From assembly GCA_016184105.1 (NCBI GenBank), contig JACPDI010000014.1, positions 1-64,000 on the forward strand: 64,000 bases of DNA. The letters run 5' to 3'. Positions 55,180-64,000 of the stretch are shown here, piece after piece (position 1 is the stretch's first letter; every line of letters begins with the position of its first letter). A model generated the notes under the pieces. That model did not search any database. It was not told the origin of the DNA and saw nothing but the letters and a program-made list of their open reading frames with translations. The position numbers were made by a program, and so were the translations under genes. The stretch is from Acidobacteriota bacterium (lineage in GTDB: Bacteria > Acidobacteriota > Vicinamibacteria > Vicinamibacterales > 2-12-FULL-66-21).

Positions 55180-56856
55180 ATGTCGATGTCGCGCACGGAT
55201 CCGGATTCATCGGAAGCACAGGGGCCACACGACAGTGAGGAGCGGAGCGGCATCAGCCGCCGCGCGCTCCTGACGGGCGCCGCGGGCGTGGCGATCGGCA
55301 CGCTCGCGCACGCCGTCAGCGCGCGCGCGCAGGTGACCGGCCTCACACCGGGGGGCGGCACCGTGCCGTTCCGCCTGCCGAAGGGCGCGCTCCCCTTCCT
55401 CGATCGAAAGCAGTACCTCCACAACATGGAGGTCCACGCGCACCTGCCAGGCGTGCGGTTCACGACCGGCGAGCCGCTCGTCGTGATGTACGCAAGAGGC
55501 TCGCAGCGGCTCCTGCCGGGGGGCGCCGGGTTCCTCGATGTCAGCGACGGCCGCAAGCCGGTCCTGATCGAGACGGGCAAGGTTCGCACCGGCGGCGCCG
55601 TGGCGTACAACTCGAATCTCAAGAAGTGGATCATGGTGGTGTCGGCGGGGCGGCCGCTCTCCGGGGCGAATCCCCAGTACCCGCTCGGCCAGCACCACCC
55701 GGAATATCGCGACAAGATCCTCAACTGGGAAGGTCATCGCGGCATCCGGACCTACGACGTCACCAACCCGGCCAGGCCGGTCCTGCTGCAGGAATTCAGC
55801 ACGGGGAAGCGCGGCGGCGGTACCCACCACAACTTCTACGACGGCGGCAAGTACGCCTACCTCGACGCGGGCTGGGACGACGAGCTGCGGATGGAGAACG
55901 CGCAGCGTCCATCGAGCAACGGCATCATGATTGTCGACATGACCGACCCGGCCAACATCAAGGAAGTGTCCCGGTGGTGGGTGCCGGGGCAGCGCGTCGG
56001 CGAAGAGGAAGAATACAAGAAGTACTGGTTCGCCGGCGATCAGTCGTCATGGACCGGCAACCACGGCGCGCTGACCGTCCCCAAGCGCGTCGAGGACGGC
56101 GGGAGGTACGGCTACGGCGGCTTCGGGCACTTCGGACTGTTCGTGTTCGACCTCACCGACGTCCGGAACCCGAAGCCGATCGCGCGCTTCCAGGCGCCGT
56201 TCGAGTCGATGGGCGGCATTCCGTATCACACGGTCTATCCGCTCGCCGCCAACATGCGCCATCCGCGCCTGCAGAACCTGCTCATCGGCGTGCCTGAAAC
56301 GGTGCAGCCGGACTGCCGCGAACCGTACAAGCCGGTGCAGGTCATCGACGTCAACGACCCGAAGAACCCGCGTCTGGTCGGCATCTTCCCGCGCCCGGTC
56401 GCACCGAAGGATGCCCCGTACGCGGACTTCTGCCAGGCGCGCGGCCGATTCGGCTGGCACAACACGCACGCCTGGGCGGCGCCGGGCATCGAGCGTCCGG
56501 AAGTCCTCGGCGTGACCGCCTTCGCGGCGGGCATCCGGCTGTTCGATCTGTCCGACCCGGCGCAGCCGAAGGAAACCGCGTGGTTCGTGCCGGCGCGCGA
56601 CGGCGAGATCGAGGATTACGAGACCTGGTTCCGCGGCACGGCGGAGAGCGTGTACATCGAATGGGACCGCAACCTGATCTGGCTCGGCACGCACGAGGGC
56701 ACGTACTGTCTCTCGTCGCCGGCGCTCGGCAAGCCGATCTTCGAGCCGAGACCGGTCGAGCGCTGGTCGCAGGCGCACGTGAACGCCGGCTGGGACGATC
56801 ACACGTCCAAGAGCGTGTACTTCGGCCGCGGACTGCGTGAACGGCTCGGGCTGTAG
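55180..56856 (+). CDS. Tat-exported LVIVD-like repeat protein (beta-propeller), copy 1
   Basis: A 558-aa protein with a twin-arginine signal (SGISRRALLTGAAGVAIGTLAHAVSARA) around residues 22-50, implying export folded, perhaps with a cofactor. The body has repeated IRTYDVTNPARPVLL, IMIVDMTDPANIKEVSRWW, LFVFDLTDVRNPKPIARF, VQVIDVNDPKNPRLVG and IRLFDLSDPAQPKETAWF units, the pattern of LVIVD-type propeller blades. Dense conserved His/Trp/Asp residues (HHNFYDGGKYAYLDAGWDDELRMEN, GHFGLFVFD) suggest an active or metal site. No EC activity can be assigned. Start ATG 55180, 3 bp after the hydrolase. Confidence 0.72.
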   Translation: MSMSRTDPDSSEAQGPHDSEERSGISRRALLTGAAGVAIGTLAHAVSARAQVTGLTPGGGTVPFRLPKGALPFLDRKQYLHNMEVHAHLPGVRFTTGEPLVVMYARGSQRLLPGGAGFLDVSDGRKPVLIETGKVRTGGAVAYNSNLKKWIMVVSAGRPLSGANPQYPLGQHHPEYRDKILNWEGHRGIRTYDVTNPARPVLLQEFSTGKRGGGTHHNFYDGGKYAYLDAGWDDELRMENAQRPSSNGIMIVDMTDPANIKEVSRWWVPGQRVGEEEEYKKYWFAGDQSSWTGNHGALTVPKRVEDGGRYGYGGFGHFGLFVFDLTDVRNPKPIARFQAPFESMGGIPYHTVYPLAANMRHPRLQNLLIGVPETVQPDCREPYKPVQVIDVNDPKNPRLVGIFPRPVAPKDAPYADFCQARGRFGWHNTHAWAAPGIERPEVLGVTAFAAGIRLFDLSDPAQPKETAWFVPARDGEIEDYETWFRGTAESVYIEWDRNLIWLGTHEGTYCLSSPALGKPIFEPRPVERWSQAHVNAGWDDHTSKSVYFGRGLRERLGL

Positions 56857-56910
56857 AGGGCGCCGCGAAGAGAAGAGGGCGCTGAGAAGCGGGAGGTCGC
56901 GTCGAAGAGA

Positions 56911-56944
56911 ACGCCGGGGGCAGCCACAGGGGTCGCCCCGGCGT
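56911..56944 (+). terminator. Hairpin between the tandem Tat-exported genes
   Basis: A 9-bp GC-rich stem (56911-56919 with 56936-56944) with flanking AGAG/CTCT able to extend it, loop 16 nt, in the 142-bp gap between the paralogues. No T tract. May separate the two transcripts or be an mRNA-stability element. Confidence 0.4.
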
Positions 56945-56998
56945 CCTCTCTCCGCATCGCTCCGGGCTCCTCAACCTCGCAACTCCCTGGAGGGTCTC

Positions 56999-58615
56999 AT
57001 GAGCATCAGTCGCAGAACGATGATCAAGGGCGTGGCCGGGGCGGCGCTGGGCGCTGTGGCCGGCGCCGTGTCCGCGCGCGCGCAGGTCAGCGGCGTCATG
57101 CCCGGCGGAGGCACCGTGCCGTTCCGCCTGCCGATGGGCGCGCTCCCCTATCTGGATCGCAACCAGTACGTACACAACATGGATGTTCATGCGTTCGTGC
57201 CCGGCCCGGAAACCGCCGGGGGCGAGCCGCTGATGAACATGTGGGCGAAGGGACGACAGCGCTTGCTCCCGGCCAGCGGCGGCTGGCTGGACATCACCGA
57301 CCCGGTCAAGCCGGTCGAGGTGAAGGCGGGATCGATCCGCCTGCGGAAGATCTGCGTCGCGTACAACACGGCCCTGCGAAAGTGGATCGCCGTCGAGTCG
57401 GTGGAACCGCCCATGCCGCGGCACACGCCGAAGTACCCGCGCGGCCAGCACCACCGCGAATGGGTCGAGCAGACGACGCTCGCCTATAAGGGGCTGCGGG
57501 GGTTCCGGACCTACGACATTTCAGATCCGGCGCGGCCCGTCCTGCTGCAGGAGTTCGATACGGGACAGACCGGTTTCGGCACCCACACGAACTTCTACGA
57601 CGGCGGGAAGTACGCGTTCCTCGACTGCGGCTGGGACGACCAGCTTCGCATGGAGAACCCGCAGCGCCCGTCGAGCAACGGCATCATGATCGTCGACATG
57701 GCCGATCCGGCCGCGGTCAGGGAGATGTCGCGCTGGTGGGTGCCGGGACAGCGCGTCGGCGAGGAAGACGAATACAAGAAATACTGGTTCGCCGGCGACC
57801 AGTCCTCGTGGACCGGCGTGCACGGCGCGCCCACCGTGCCGAAGCGCATCGAGGATGGCGGCAGGTACGGCTACGGCGGATTCGGCCACTTCGGCATGTT
57901 CGTGTTCGACTTCAGCGACGTGCGAAATCCGAAGCCCGCCGGCCGCCTGATGTACGACTTCGAGACCCTCGGCGGCATTCCGTATCACACCGTTGCGCCG
58001 GTCTTCGCCGACGCGGCCCACCCGCAGCTGCAGGATCTCGTCATCGGCATGCCGGAAACCATCTACGGCGATTGCCGCGAGCCGTTCAAGACGCCGCTCA
58101 TCATCAGCGTCAAGGATCCCGCGCACCCGCGCGTGGTCGGACGGTTCCCGCGGCCGATGCCGCCGAAGGAAGCCCCGTACGCCGACTTCTGCCAGGCGCG
58201 CGGGCGATTCGGCACGCACAACATCCAGGCCTGGGTCGCACCCGGGACCGCTCGCCCCAACGTCGTCGTGATCACCTGGTTCAACGCCGGCATCCGCATC
58301 CACGACATCTCCGATCCCGCCCGGCCGAAGGAGCTTGCGTGGTTCGTTCCACGGCGCACCGGGGAGATGGACGACTACATGAGTTGGTACCGCGGGACGT
58401 CGGAGAACGTGTTCGTCGAGTGGGATCGCAACCTGATCTGGATCGGCACGCACGAGGGGACGTACTGCCTCTCGAGCCCCGCGCTCGGCAAGCCGATCCT
58501 CGAACCGCGCCGGATCGAGCGGTGGACGGTGCCGCACGCCAACAGGGGCTGGGACGATCAGACGCCGACCAGCGTGTACTTCGGCCGAAGCCGACGCCAG
58601 TTCATCGGCAATTGA
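56999..58615 (+). CDS. Tat-exported LVIVD-like repeat protein (beta-propeller), copy 2
   Basis: A 538-aa tandem paralogue of the preceding gene. Tat signal MSISRRTMIKGVAGAALGAVAGAVSARAQ. The same blade units recur: FRTYDISDPARPVLLQEF, IMIVDMADPAAVREMSRWW, MFVFDFSDVRNPKPAGRL, LIISVKDPAHPRVVGRF, IRIHDISDPARPKELAWF. The block KKYWFAGDQSSWTG is identical in both copies, and GGRYGYGGFGHFG is conserved. I chose ATG 56999, which has TGGAGGG upstream. Divergence is greatest in the N-terminal third, suggesting two related substrates or a heteromer. Function unknown. Confidence 0.72.
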   Translation: MSISRRTMIKGVAGAALGAVAGAVSARAQVSGVMPGGGTVPFRLPMGALPYLDRNQYVHNMDVHAFVPGPETAGGEPLMNMWAKGRQRLLPASGGWLDITDPVKPVEVKAGSIRLRKICVAYNTALRKWIAVESVEPPMPRHTPKYPRGQHHREWVEQTTLAYKGLRGFRTYDISDPARPVLLQEFDTGQTGFGTHTNFYDGGKYAFLDCGWDDQLRMENPQRPSSNGIMIVDMADPAAVREMSRWWVPGQRVGEEDEYKKYWFAGDQSSWTGVHGAPTVPKRIEDGGRYGYGGFGHFGMFVFDFSDVRNPKPAGRLMYDFETLGGIPYHTVAPVFADAAHPQLQDLVIGMPETIYGDCREPFKTPLIISVKDPAHPRVVGRFPRPMPPKEAPYADFCQARGRFGTHNIQAWVAPGTARPNVVVITWFNAGIRIHDISDPARPKELAWFVPRRTGEMDDYMSWYRGTSENVFVEWDRNLIWIGTHEGTYCLSSPALGKPILEPRRIERWTVPHANRGWDDQTPTSVYFGRSRRQFIGN

Positions 58616-58616
58616 T

Positions 58617-58685
58617 AATCGGGGGATCGGGCAACGGCACAATCGGCAATCGGATTATCGATCGTGCAATTCCCCGATCCCCGAT
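58617..58685. repeat. Imperfect inverted repeat between convergent genes
   Basis: Arms built on ATCGGGGGATCGGG (from 58618) and CCCCGATCCCCGAT (58672-58685) flank shorter AATCGGCAATCGG copies. The 9-base AGGGGTCCT is repeated directly at 58702-58710 and 58715-58723. Probably a bidirectional terminator or repetitive spacer between the convergent propeller and ahcY genes. Confidence 0.45.
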
Positions 58686-58721
58686 CAATGCCCCGATGGG
58701 CAGGGGTCCTGGTCAGGGGTC

Positions 58722-60221
<1,500 letters not shown>

Positions 60222-60296
60222 CGTCTCTCCTCTAACGATTCACCACGAAGGCCGCCAAGGCCACGAAGACGGGCACTGGTGTCCTGCTTCGTGCTC

Positions 60297-61247
60297 TTAG
60301 TGGTCTTTGGGATCCAAGACCCGGGCTGTCGCCACGAATAATGCCGGGCCCTTCGCGTCGGGCGCCGGCGGTAACGATCGAAATTTCGGCCGGCAGAACC
60401 CGGCCGCCTGCATCCACGTCGAGAGCTGGTCTTCCGGGAATCCCAGCCAGACGTGGCCCATCTGCTGTTTATATTCCTCCCGGTCGTGCGGCCACATGTC
60501 CACGATGAGCAGGGTGCCGCCCGGCTTGACCGCGCGGGCGGCCTCGCGCAGCGCCGCCGCCGGATCCGGCAGGTGGTGCAGCACCAGGACCGCGAGTGCG
60601 ACATCCACCGACGCGTCCTCCAGCGGGAGCGATTCCAGCTCGCCGCGCCGCAGCTCCACGTTCGCATGATCGCGCAGCCGCTTGCGGGCCGCGGCCAGCA
60701 TCTCGGTCGACCCGTCAACCGCAATCACGCGCGCCACGTTCGGCGCGAGCACGGCGGCAACCTGCCCCGTCCCGCAGCCGAGATCGGCGACCACCCGCCG
60801 GGGGTCGAGCAGGCCGAGAAGAGCGAAGACGTAAAACTCGCTGCCGAACAATTCGTCGCGCAGCTTGTCCCACTGCCCCGCCGCGGTGGCGAAGAACTCC
60901 TGCGACGCGGTGCGACGCCGCGTGAGCGCTGACGCCAGGCGCCGCGCATCCTGCCCGGCCGCCGGCAGCGTCATCACGTGCTCGCGGACGACGTGCCAGA
61001 GCCGCCGCGGCCCCGTGCCGTTGTCGCGCAGCGTGAGCGTGTAGAACCGGCTCGTCCCGTCCTTCCGCGACGCCACCCAGCCGGCATCCCCCAGCACTTT
61101 CAGGTGCCGGCTCACCGTGGACTGCGGCAGCTGCAGAACGCTGCAAATCTCCGACACCGTCAGCTCGTGCCGCTCCAGCACGACGAGCATGCGGGTGCGG
61201 ACAAGATCGCTCAGCGCCGAGAGGTCGTCCAGGAGGCCAGCCGTCAC
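60297..61247 (-). CDS. SahR-like ArsR-family regulator fused to a SAM-dependent methyltransferase domain
   Basis: A 316-aa fusion. The N-terminal ArsR winged HTH (residues 1-75) reads LVRTRMLVVLERHELTVSEICSVLQLPQSTVSRHLKVLGDAGWVASRKDGTSRFYTL. It lacks an ArsR metal-binding ELCVCDL box, having ELTVSEICSVL. The C-terminal class I methyltransferase fold (about 125-316) has the SAM motif VVADLGCGTGQVAAVLAP, the acidic VIAVDGSTEML and VDVALAVLVLHHLPDP. SahR regulators described in Proteobacteria have this layout, sense SAH and repress ahcY. GTG start at 61247. Whether the second domain methylates or only senses is not decidable. Confidence 0.85.
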   Translation of the reverse strand: MTAGLLDDLSALSDLVRTRMLVVLERHELTVSEICSVLQLPQSTVSRHLKVLGDAGWVASRKDGTSRFYTLTLRDNGTGPRRLWHVVREHVMTLPAAGQDARRLASALTRRRTASQEFFATAAGQWDKLRDELFGSEFYVFALLGLLDPRRVVADLGCGTGQVAAVLAPNVARVIAVDGSTEMLAAARKRLRDHANVELRRGELESLPLEDASVDVALAVLVLHHLPDPAAALREAARAVKPGGTLLIVDMWPHDREEYKQQMGHVWLGFPEDQLSTWMQAAGFCRPKFRSLPPAPDAKGPALFVATARVLDPKDH

Positions 61248-61258
61248 TGCATCTATAT

Positions 61259-61274
61259 ATCCGGATTAACGGAT
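61259..61274 (-). promoter_or_regulatory. Inverted repeat upstream of the SahR-like gene
   Basis: ATCCG-N6-CGGAT, also containing the palindrome ATCCGGAT at 61259-61266, lies 12 bp before the GTG start. It is a candidate autoregulatory operator. A G-quadruplex-capable tract adjoins on its upstream side. Confidence 0.45.
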
Positions 61275-61282
61275 GAAATCAA

Positions 61283-61301
61283 CCCTCCCACCCTCCCACC
61301 C
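61283..61301 (-). repeat. G-quadruplex-forming tract upstream of the SahR-like gene
   Basis: On the minus strand, five GGG runs separated by single bases (alternating T and A), in the probable promoter or leader of the regulator gene. Single-nucleotide loops favour a very stable parallel quadruplex. On the plus strand it reads as repeated CCCTCCCA, followed by CCAATCC-like copies to about 61328. Confidence 0.6.
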
Positions 61302-61373
61302 TCCAATCCCCCAATCCTCCAATCCTCAAGTTCCTGTGTCGGATTGTCGGCGCGTCAGGCGCCAGCCGTCTGA

Positions 61374-61404
61374 GTCTAAATCTCTGAATATTGGGTGTTT
61401 AGAC
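61374..61404 (+). promoter_or_regulatory. Inverted repeat upstream of the sigma54 promoter
   Basis: GTCTAAA (61374-61380) and TTTAGAC (61398-61404) form a perfect 7-bp inverted repeat with a 17-bp spacer, in an AT-rich island about 22 bp upstream of the -24 element. It could be an activator or repressor site; it is nearer than typical sigma54 enhancers. Confidence 0.4.
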
Positions 61405-61425
61405 CTGCCAACCCGTCTTGCGACG

Positions 61426-61440
61426 TGGCACCTTCGTTGC
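61426..61440 (+). promoter_or_regulatory. sigma54-type promoter of the nfnA operon
   Basis: TGGCAC (61426-61431), five bases, TTGC (61437-61440). This matches the sigma54 -24/-12 consensus with correct GG-N10-GC spacing. Predicted transcription start is near 61452, about 50 nt before the GTG at 61501. Confidence 0.7.
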
Positions 61441-61500
61441 CTGAGGAGTACCGCCGGTTATCCGTCTGCCAGAAAGTCGGCATTCAGTGGAGGGCCCTTC

Positions 61501-62349
61501 GTGGCACGCATTCTCAGCATCAGTTCTCTCGCGCCGGGCGTTTCGCGCCTGTGGCTCGACGCGCCGCCCATCGCGAAAAAGCGCCAGCCGGGCCAGTTCG
61601 TCATCCTCCGGATCGACGAGCAGGGCGAGCGCATCCCCCTCACCATTGCCGACGTGGACGTCGCGCGCGGCGCCATCTCCGTCATCGTGCAGGCCGTCGG
61701 CAAGTCGACGCGCCAGCTCTGCGCGATGCACGGGGGAGACGACGTGCTCGACGTGGTTGGGCCGCTGGGGCTGCCGACGCACATCGGCGAGCGCGAGCAG
61801 GTGTGCTGCGTCGGCGGCGGCATCGGCACGGCGGTCGTCTACCCCATCGCGCGCGGCGTGAAGGACAAGGGAGGCAAGGTCGTCGCGATTATCGGCGGGC
61901 GCTCGAAGGATCTCGTCATCCTCGAACAGGAGCTGCGCCAGATCGCCGACGACGTCATCGTCACCACCGACGACGGGAGCTACGGGCGCAAGGGGCTGGT
62001 CACCCACGCGCTCCAGGATTTGATCGAGAAAGGCCACGCGTTCGACAACGTCGTCGCCGTCGGGCCGATCCGCATGATGCAGGCGGTCTGCGACCTCACC
62101 CGGCCGCTGAAGCTGCGGACGACGGTGAGCCTCAACCCCGTGATGGTGGACGGCACCGGCATGTGCGGCGGGTGCCGCGTCACGGTCGGCGGCCAGCAGA
62201 AATTCGTGTGCGTGGACGGACCCGAGTTCGACGGCCACGAGGTCAACTTCGCGGAGCTGGCAGCACGCCTCGAGGCGTATCGCGACCAGGAACGCGCGTC
62301 GATGGAGCGGATGCAGCAGATGTCCGCCGTCGGCATGGAGGCGTGGTAG
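61501..62349 (+). CDS. nfnA: NfnA-like ferredoxin-NADP+ oxidoreductase subunit (FAD, [2Fe-2S])
   Basis: A 282-aa ferredoxin-reductase-fold protein of the NfnA/SudB/PyrK-like group. The FAD-binding barrel (GQFVILRIDEQGERIPLTIADVD) is followed by an NAD(P)-binding domain (QVCCVGGGIGTAVVYPIARGVKDKGGKVVAIIGGRS, VTTDDGSYGRKGLVTHAL) and a C-terminal [2Fe-2S] loop GTGMCGGCRVTVGGQQKFVCVDG. The upstream frame is open but not homologous; GTG 61501 has GGAGG upstream. It pairs with the next gene to exchange electrons between NADH, NADPH and ferredoxin, by bifurcation or simple transhydrogenation. Confidence 0.88.
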   Translation: MARILSISSLAPGVSRLWLDAPPIAKKRQPGQFVILRIDEQGERIPLTIADVDVARGAISVIVQAVGKSTRQLCAMHGGDDVLDVVGPLGLPTHIGEREQVCCVGGGIGTAVVYPIARGVKDKGGKVVAIIGGRSKDLVILEQELRQIADDVIVTTDDGSYGRKGLVTHALQDLIEKGHAFDNVVAVGPIRMMQAVCDLTRPLKLRTTVSLNPVMVDGTGMCGGCRVTVGGQQKFVCVDGPEFDGHEVNFAELAARLEAYRDQERASMERMQQMSAVGMEAW

Positions 62350-62354
62350 GAACG

Positions 62355-63773
62355 ATGGCGAAAAAGGTTGGACGCAAGACGCGCCTGCCGATGCCCTGCG
62401 CGGATCCGCACGAGCGGGCCCGCGCGTTCACGGAGGTGGCGCTCGGCTACGAAACGGCGATGGCCGTCGAGGAAGCGGACCGCTGCATCGTCTGCAAGAA
62501 CCGGCCGTGCATCGCGGGCTGCCCGGTCGAGATCGACATCCCGAAGTTCGTCGAGCAGATCGCGCAGAAGGATTTCGAGGGGGCCTGGCGCACGCTGACC
62601 GACAAGAACGTCCTGCCTGCCATCTGCGGCCGCGTCTGCCCGCAGGAAGAACAGTGCGAGCAGAAGTGCACGCTCGGCGTGAAGTTCGAGCCGGTCGCGA
62701 TCGGACGGCTCGAGCGGTTCGCCGCCGATTACGCCGCGGCGGCGGGGCTCAAGAGCGACGCGCCCGTGGAGAGTCCCACGGGCCGGTCGATCGCGATCGT
62801 CGGCTCCGGACCGGCCGGGCTGACCGCGGCGGCCGACCTCGCGCGCCTGGGCCACCGGGTGACGATTTTCGAGGCGCTGCACAAGCCCGGGGGGGTGCTG
62901 ATGTACGGCATCCCCGAATTCCGGCTGCCGAAGGACATCGTCCAGCAGGAGATCGAGACGCTGCGCGACCTCGGCGTCGAGATCAAGTGCAACCACGTCA
63001 TCGGCCGGACCTTCACGATCGACGAGCTGATGGTGGAGCTGGGGTACGACGCCGTGTTCGTCGCGACCGGCGCCGGGCTGCCGCACTTCCCGAAGATTCC
63101 CGGCGTGAACCTGATCGGCGTCTACTCCGCCAACGAGTACCTGACGCGCTCCAACCTGATGAAGGCGTACCGGTTCCCTGAGTACGACACGCCCATCATC
63201 CGCGGGAAGCACGTGGCGGTGATTGGCGGAGGCAACACGGCGATGGACGCGGTCCGGACGTCGCTGCGGCTCGGCGCGGACCGCGCGTACCTGATCTACC
63301 GGCGGTCGCGAACGGAGATGCCCGCGCGGCACGAGGAAGTCGAGCACGCCGAGGAAGAAGGGGTGCAGATCGAAATGCTCGCGGCCCCGGTGGCCGTGCT
63401 CGGCGACGAGAAGAACCGCGTGCGCGAGATTCGCTGCACCCGGATGGAACTGGGGGAGCCGGACGCATCCGGCCGCCGTTCGCCGATCGAGATCACGGGC
63501 TCCGAGTTCGAGCTCGCGGTCGACACGGTCGTGTTCGCCGTCGGCCAGGGTGCGAACCCCCTGATCCGGCAGACGACGCCGGACCTGCCGACGAACAAAT
63601 GGGGCAACCTCATCGCCGACGACCGCACGGGCGCGACAACGAAGAAGGGCGTTTTTGCCGGCGGCGACATCGTCACGGGCGGCGCAACCGTCATTTCCGC
63701 GATGGGCGCGGGGCGCCGTGCCGCGCGCGCGATCGATCGATATCTCGCCAACCCGCTTCCAGACGGAGCGTAG
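62355..63773 (+). CDS. nfnB: NfnB-like / glutamate-synthase-small-subunit-like flavoprotein
   Basis: A 472-aa FAD/NAD(P) oxidoreductase. The N-terminal domain carries [4Fe-4S] cysteine motifs [20 protein letters not shown] and [19 protein letters not shown]. Two Rossmann folds follow: [28 protein letters not shown] for FAD and [22 protein letters not shown] for [27 protein letters not shown] closes the FAD site. The GltD fold is shared, but adjacency to NfnA and to a ferredoxin oxidoreductase gene favours ferredoxin:NADP chemistry over glutamate synthesis. ATG 62355, 5 bp after nfnA. Confidence 0.88.
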   Translation: MAKKVGRKTRLPMPCADPHERARAFTEVALGYETAMAVEEADRCIVCKNRPCIAGCPVEIDIPKFVEQIAQKDFEGAWRTLTDKNVLPAICGRVCPQEEQCEQKCTLGVKFEPVAIGRLERFAADYAAAAGLKSDAPVESPTGRSIAIVGSGPAGLTAAADLARLGHRVTIFEALHKPGGVLMYGIPEFRLPKDIVQQEIETLRDLGVEIKCNHVIGRTFTIDELMVELGYDAVFVATGAGLPHFPKIPGVNLIGVYSANEYLTRSNLMKAYRFPEYDTPIIRGKHVAVIGGGNTAMDAVRTSLRLGADRAYLIYRRSRTEMPARHEEVEHAEEEGVQIEMLAAPVAVLGDEKNRVREIRCTRMELGEPDASGRRSPIEITGSEFELAVDTVVFAVGQGANPLIRQTTPDLPTNKWGNLIADDRTGATTKKGVFAGGDIVTGGATVISAMGAGRRAARAIDRYLANPLPDGA

Positions 63774-63775
63774 CC

Positions 63776-64000
63776 ATGCTCGCAGTCAGGTTTCACGGCC
63801 GGGGAGGGCAGGGAACCGTCATCGCGTCGAAGCTGCTGGCCTGCGCGATGTTCCGCGAAGGATGGCAGGTCCAGGCGTTTCCCGCGTTCGGCGCGGAGCG
63901 CAGCGGCGCGCCCGTGGCCGCGTTCCTCCGGGCGGATCGCGATCCGATCACGATCCACTACCAGGTGTACGAGCCGGATCACGTGGTCGTGCTCGATGCC
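63776..64000 (+). CDS. 2-oxoacid:ferredoxin oxidoreductase gamma subunit (partial, cut by window end)
   Basis: The first 75 codons of a pyruvate/2-oxoisovalerate:ferredoxin oxidoreductase gamma subunit: [30 protein letters not shown], then [26 protein letters not shown] and [12 protein letters not shown], the canonical opening of the family. It would help pass electrons from 2-oxoacid oxidation to ferredoxin, which the NfnAB-like pair could convert to NADPH. Starts 2 bp after the nfnB stop, so it is co-transcribed. Alpha, beta and delta subunits are expected beyond 64000. Confidence 0.88.
   Translation, partial: MLAVRFHGRGGQGTVIASKLLACAMFREGWQVQAFPAFGAERSGAPVAAFLRADRDPITIHYQVYEPDHVVVLDA

Noticed and set aside
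60222-60296. Possible SAH or SAM riboswitch before ahcY
   Set aside because: Only 75 bp separate the genes, no conserved SAH-riboswitch core is visible, and the segment is mainly a degenerate CTTCGTGG/GGCCTT repeat seen as spacer in many genomes. Control is better explained by the SahR-like regulator.
61273-61500. N-terminal extension of the nfnA frame back to 61273
   Set aside because: The extra 76 residues are Pro/Ser-rich, cover the sigma54 promoter and inverted repeat, and precede a good Shine-Dalgarno at the GTG 61501.

Overview
The window is one high-GC stretch, coding almost throughout, with no rRNA, tRNA, CRISPR or transposase gene that I can see. Several features point to an Acidobacteriota-like organism, possibly near Vicinamibacteria: Oar-type TonB-dependent receptors with an N-terminal carboxypeptidase-regulatory domain, paired DUF5916 outer-membrane proteins, short ATGA/GTGA-coupled operons, and a SahR-type regulator next to ahcY. 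The taxonomic call is inference from gene content.

Region 1 (1-10.7 kb) carries a GntR regulator translationally coupled to an FAD amine/amino-acid oxidase. It is followed by the aspartate-family pathway: asd, divergently placed thrB-thrC, then the tightly overlapped operon lysC-dapB-dapA-dapD-M20 peptidase (probable dapE). The lysC leader has a near-consensus sigma70 promoter, a Thr-rich leader ORF and a U-tract terminator with a competing upstream segment. It reads as a transcription attenuator.

Region 2 (10.7-32 kb) is mixed. It holds an acyl-CoA ligase, a frameshifted TonB-dependent receptor, three small genes including a zinc ribbon, DoxX, a secreted subtilase with C-terminal repeats, a NarL-type two-component pair, trehalose-6-phosphate synthase, an FMN reductase, a DHA2 exporter, an NtrC-type regulator facing a second NarL-type pair, and a csoR/copA copper module.

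Region 3 (32-58.6 kb) is an accessory catabolic island centred on an FCD-family GntR regulator at 44.17 kb. Leftward from overlapping divergent promoters run a hydrolase, a TonB-dependent receptor, two more hydrolases and two DUF5916 proteins. Two deletion scars lie in this arm: a xanthine-dehydrogenase-type remnant and a substrate-binding-protein remnant. Rightward run a beta-hydroxyacid dehydrogenase, 2-oxoacid dehydrogenase E1alpha/E1beta, an M24-fold enzyme with a substituted metal ligand, E2, aldehyde dehydrogenase, a DctA-type permease, a substrate-binding protein, a secreted hydrolase and two tandem Tat-exported repeat proteins. The likely logic is outer-membrane import, periplasmic hydrolysis, inner-membrane uptake, then oxidation to an acyl-CoA. 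The substrate is unknown.

Region 4 (58.7-64 kb) has ahcY with a SahR-like ArsR-methyltransferase regulator. Facing away is an operon behind a sigma54-type promoter: NfnA- and NfnB-like flavoprotein subunits and the start of a 2-oxoacid:ferredoxin oxidoreductase gamma subunit, cut by the window end.
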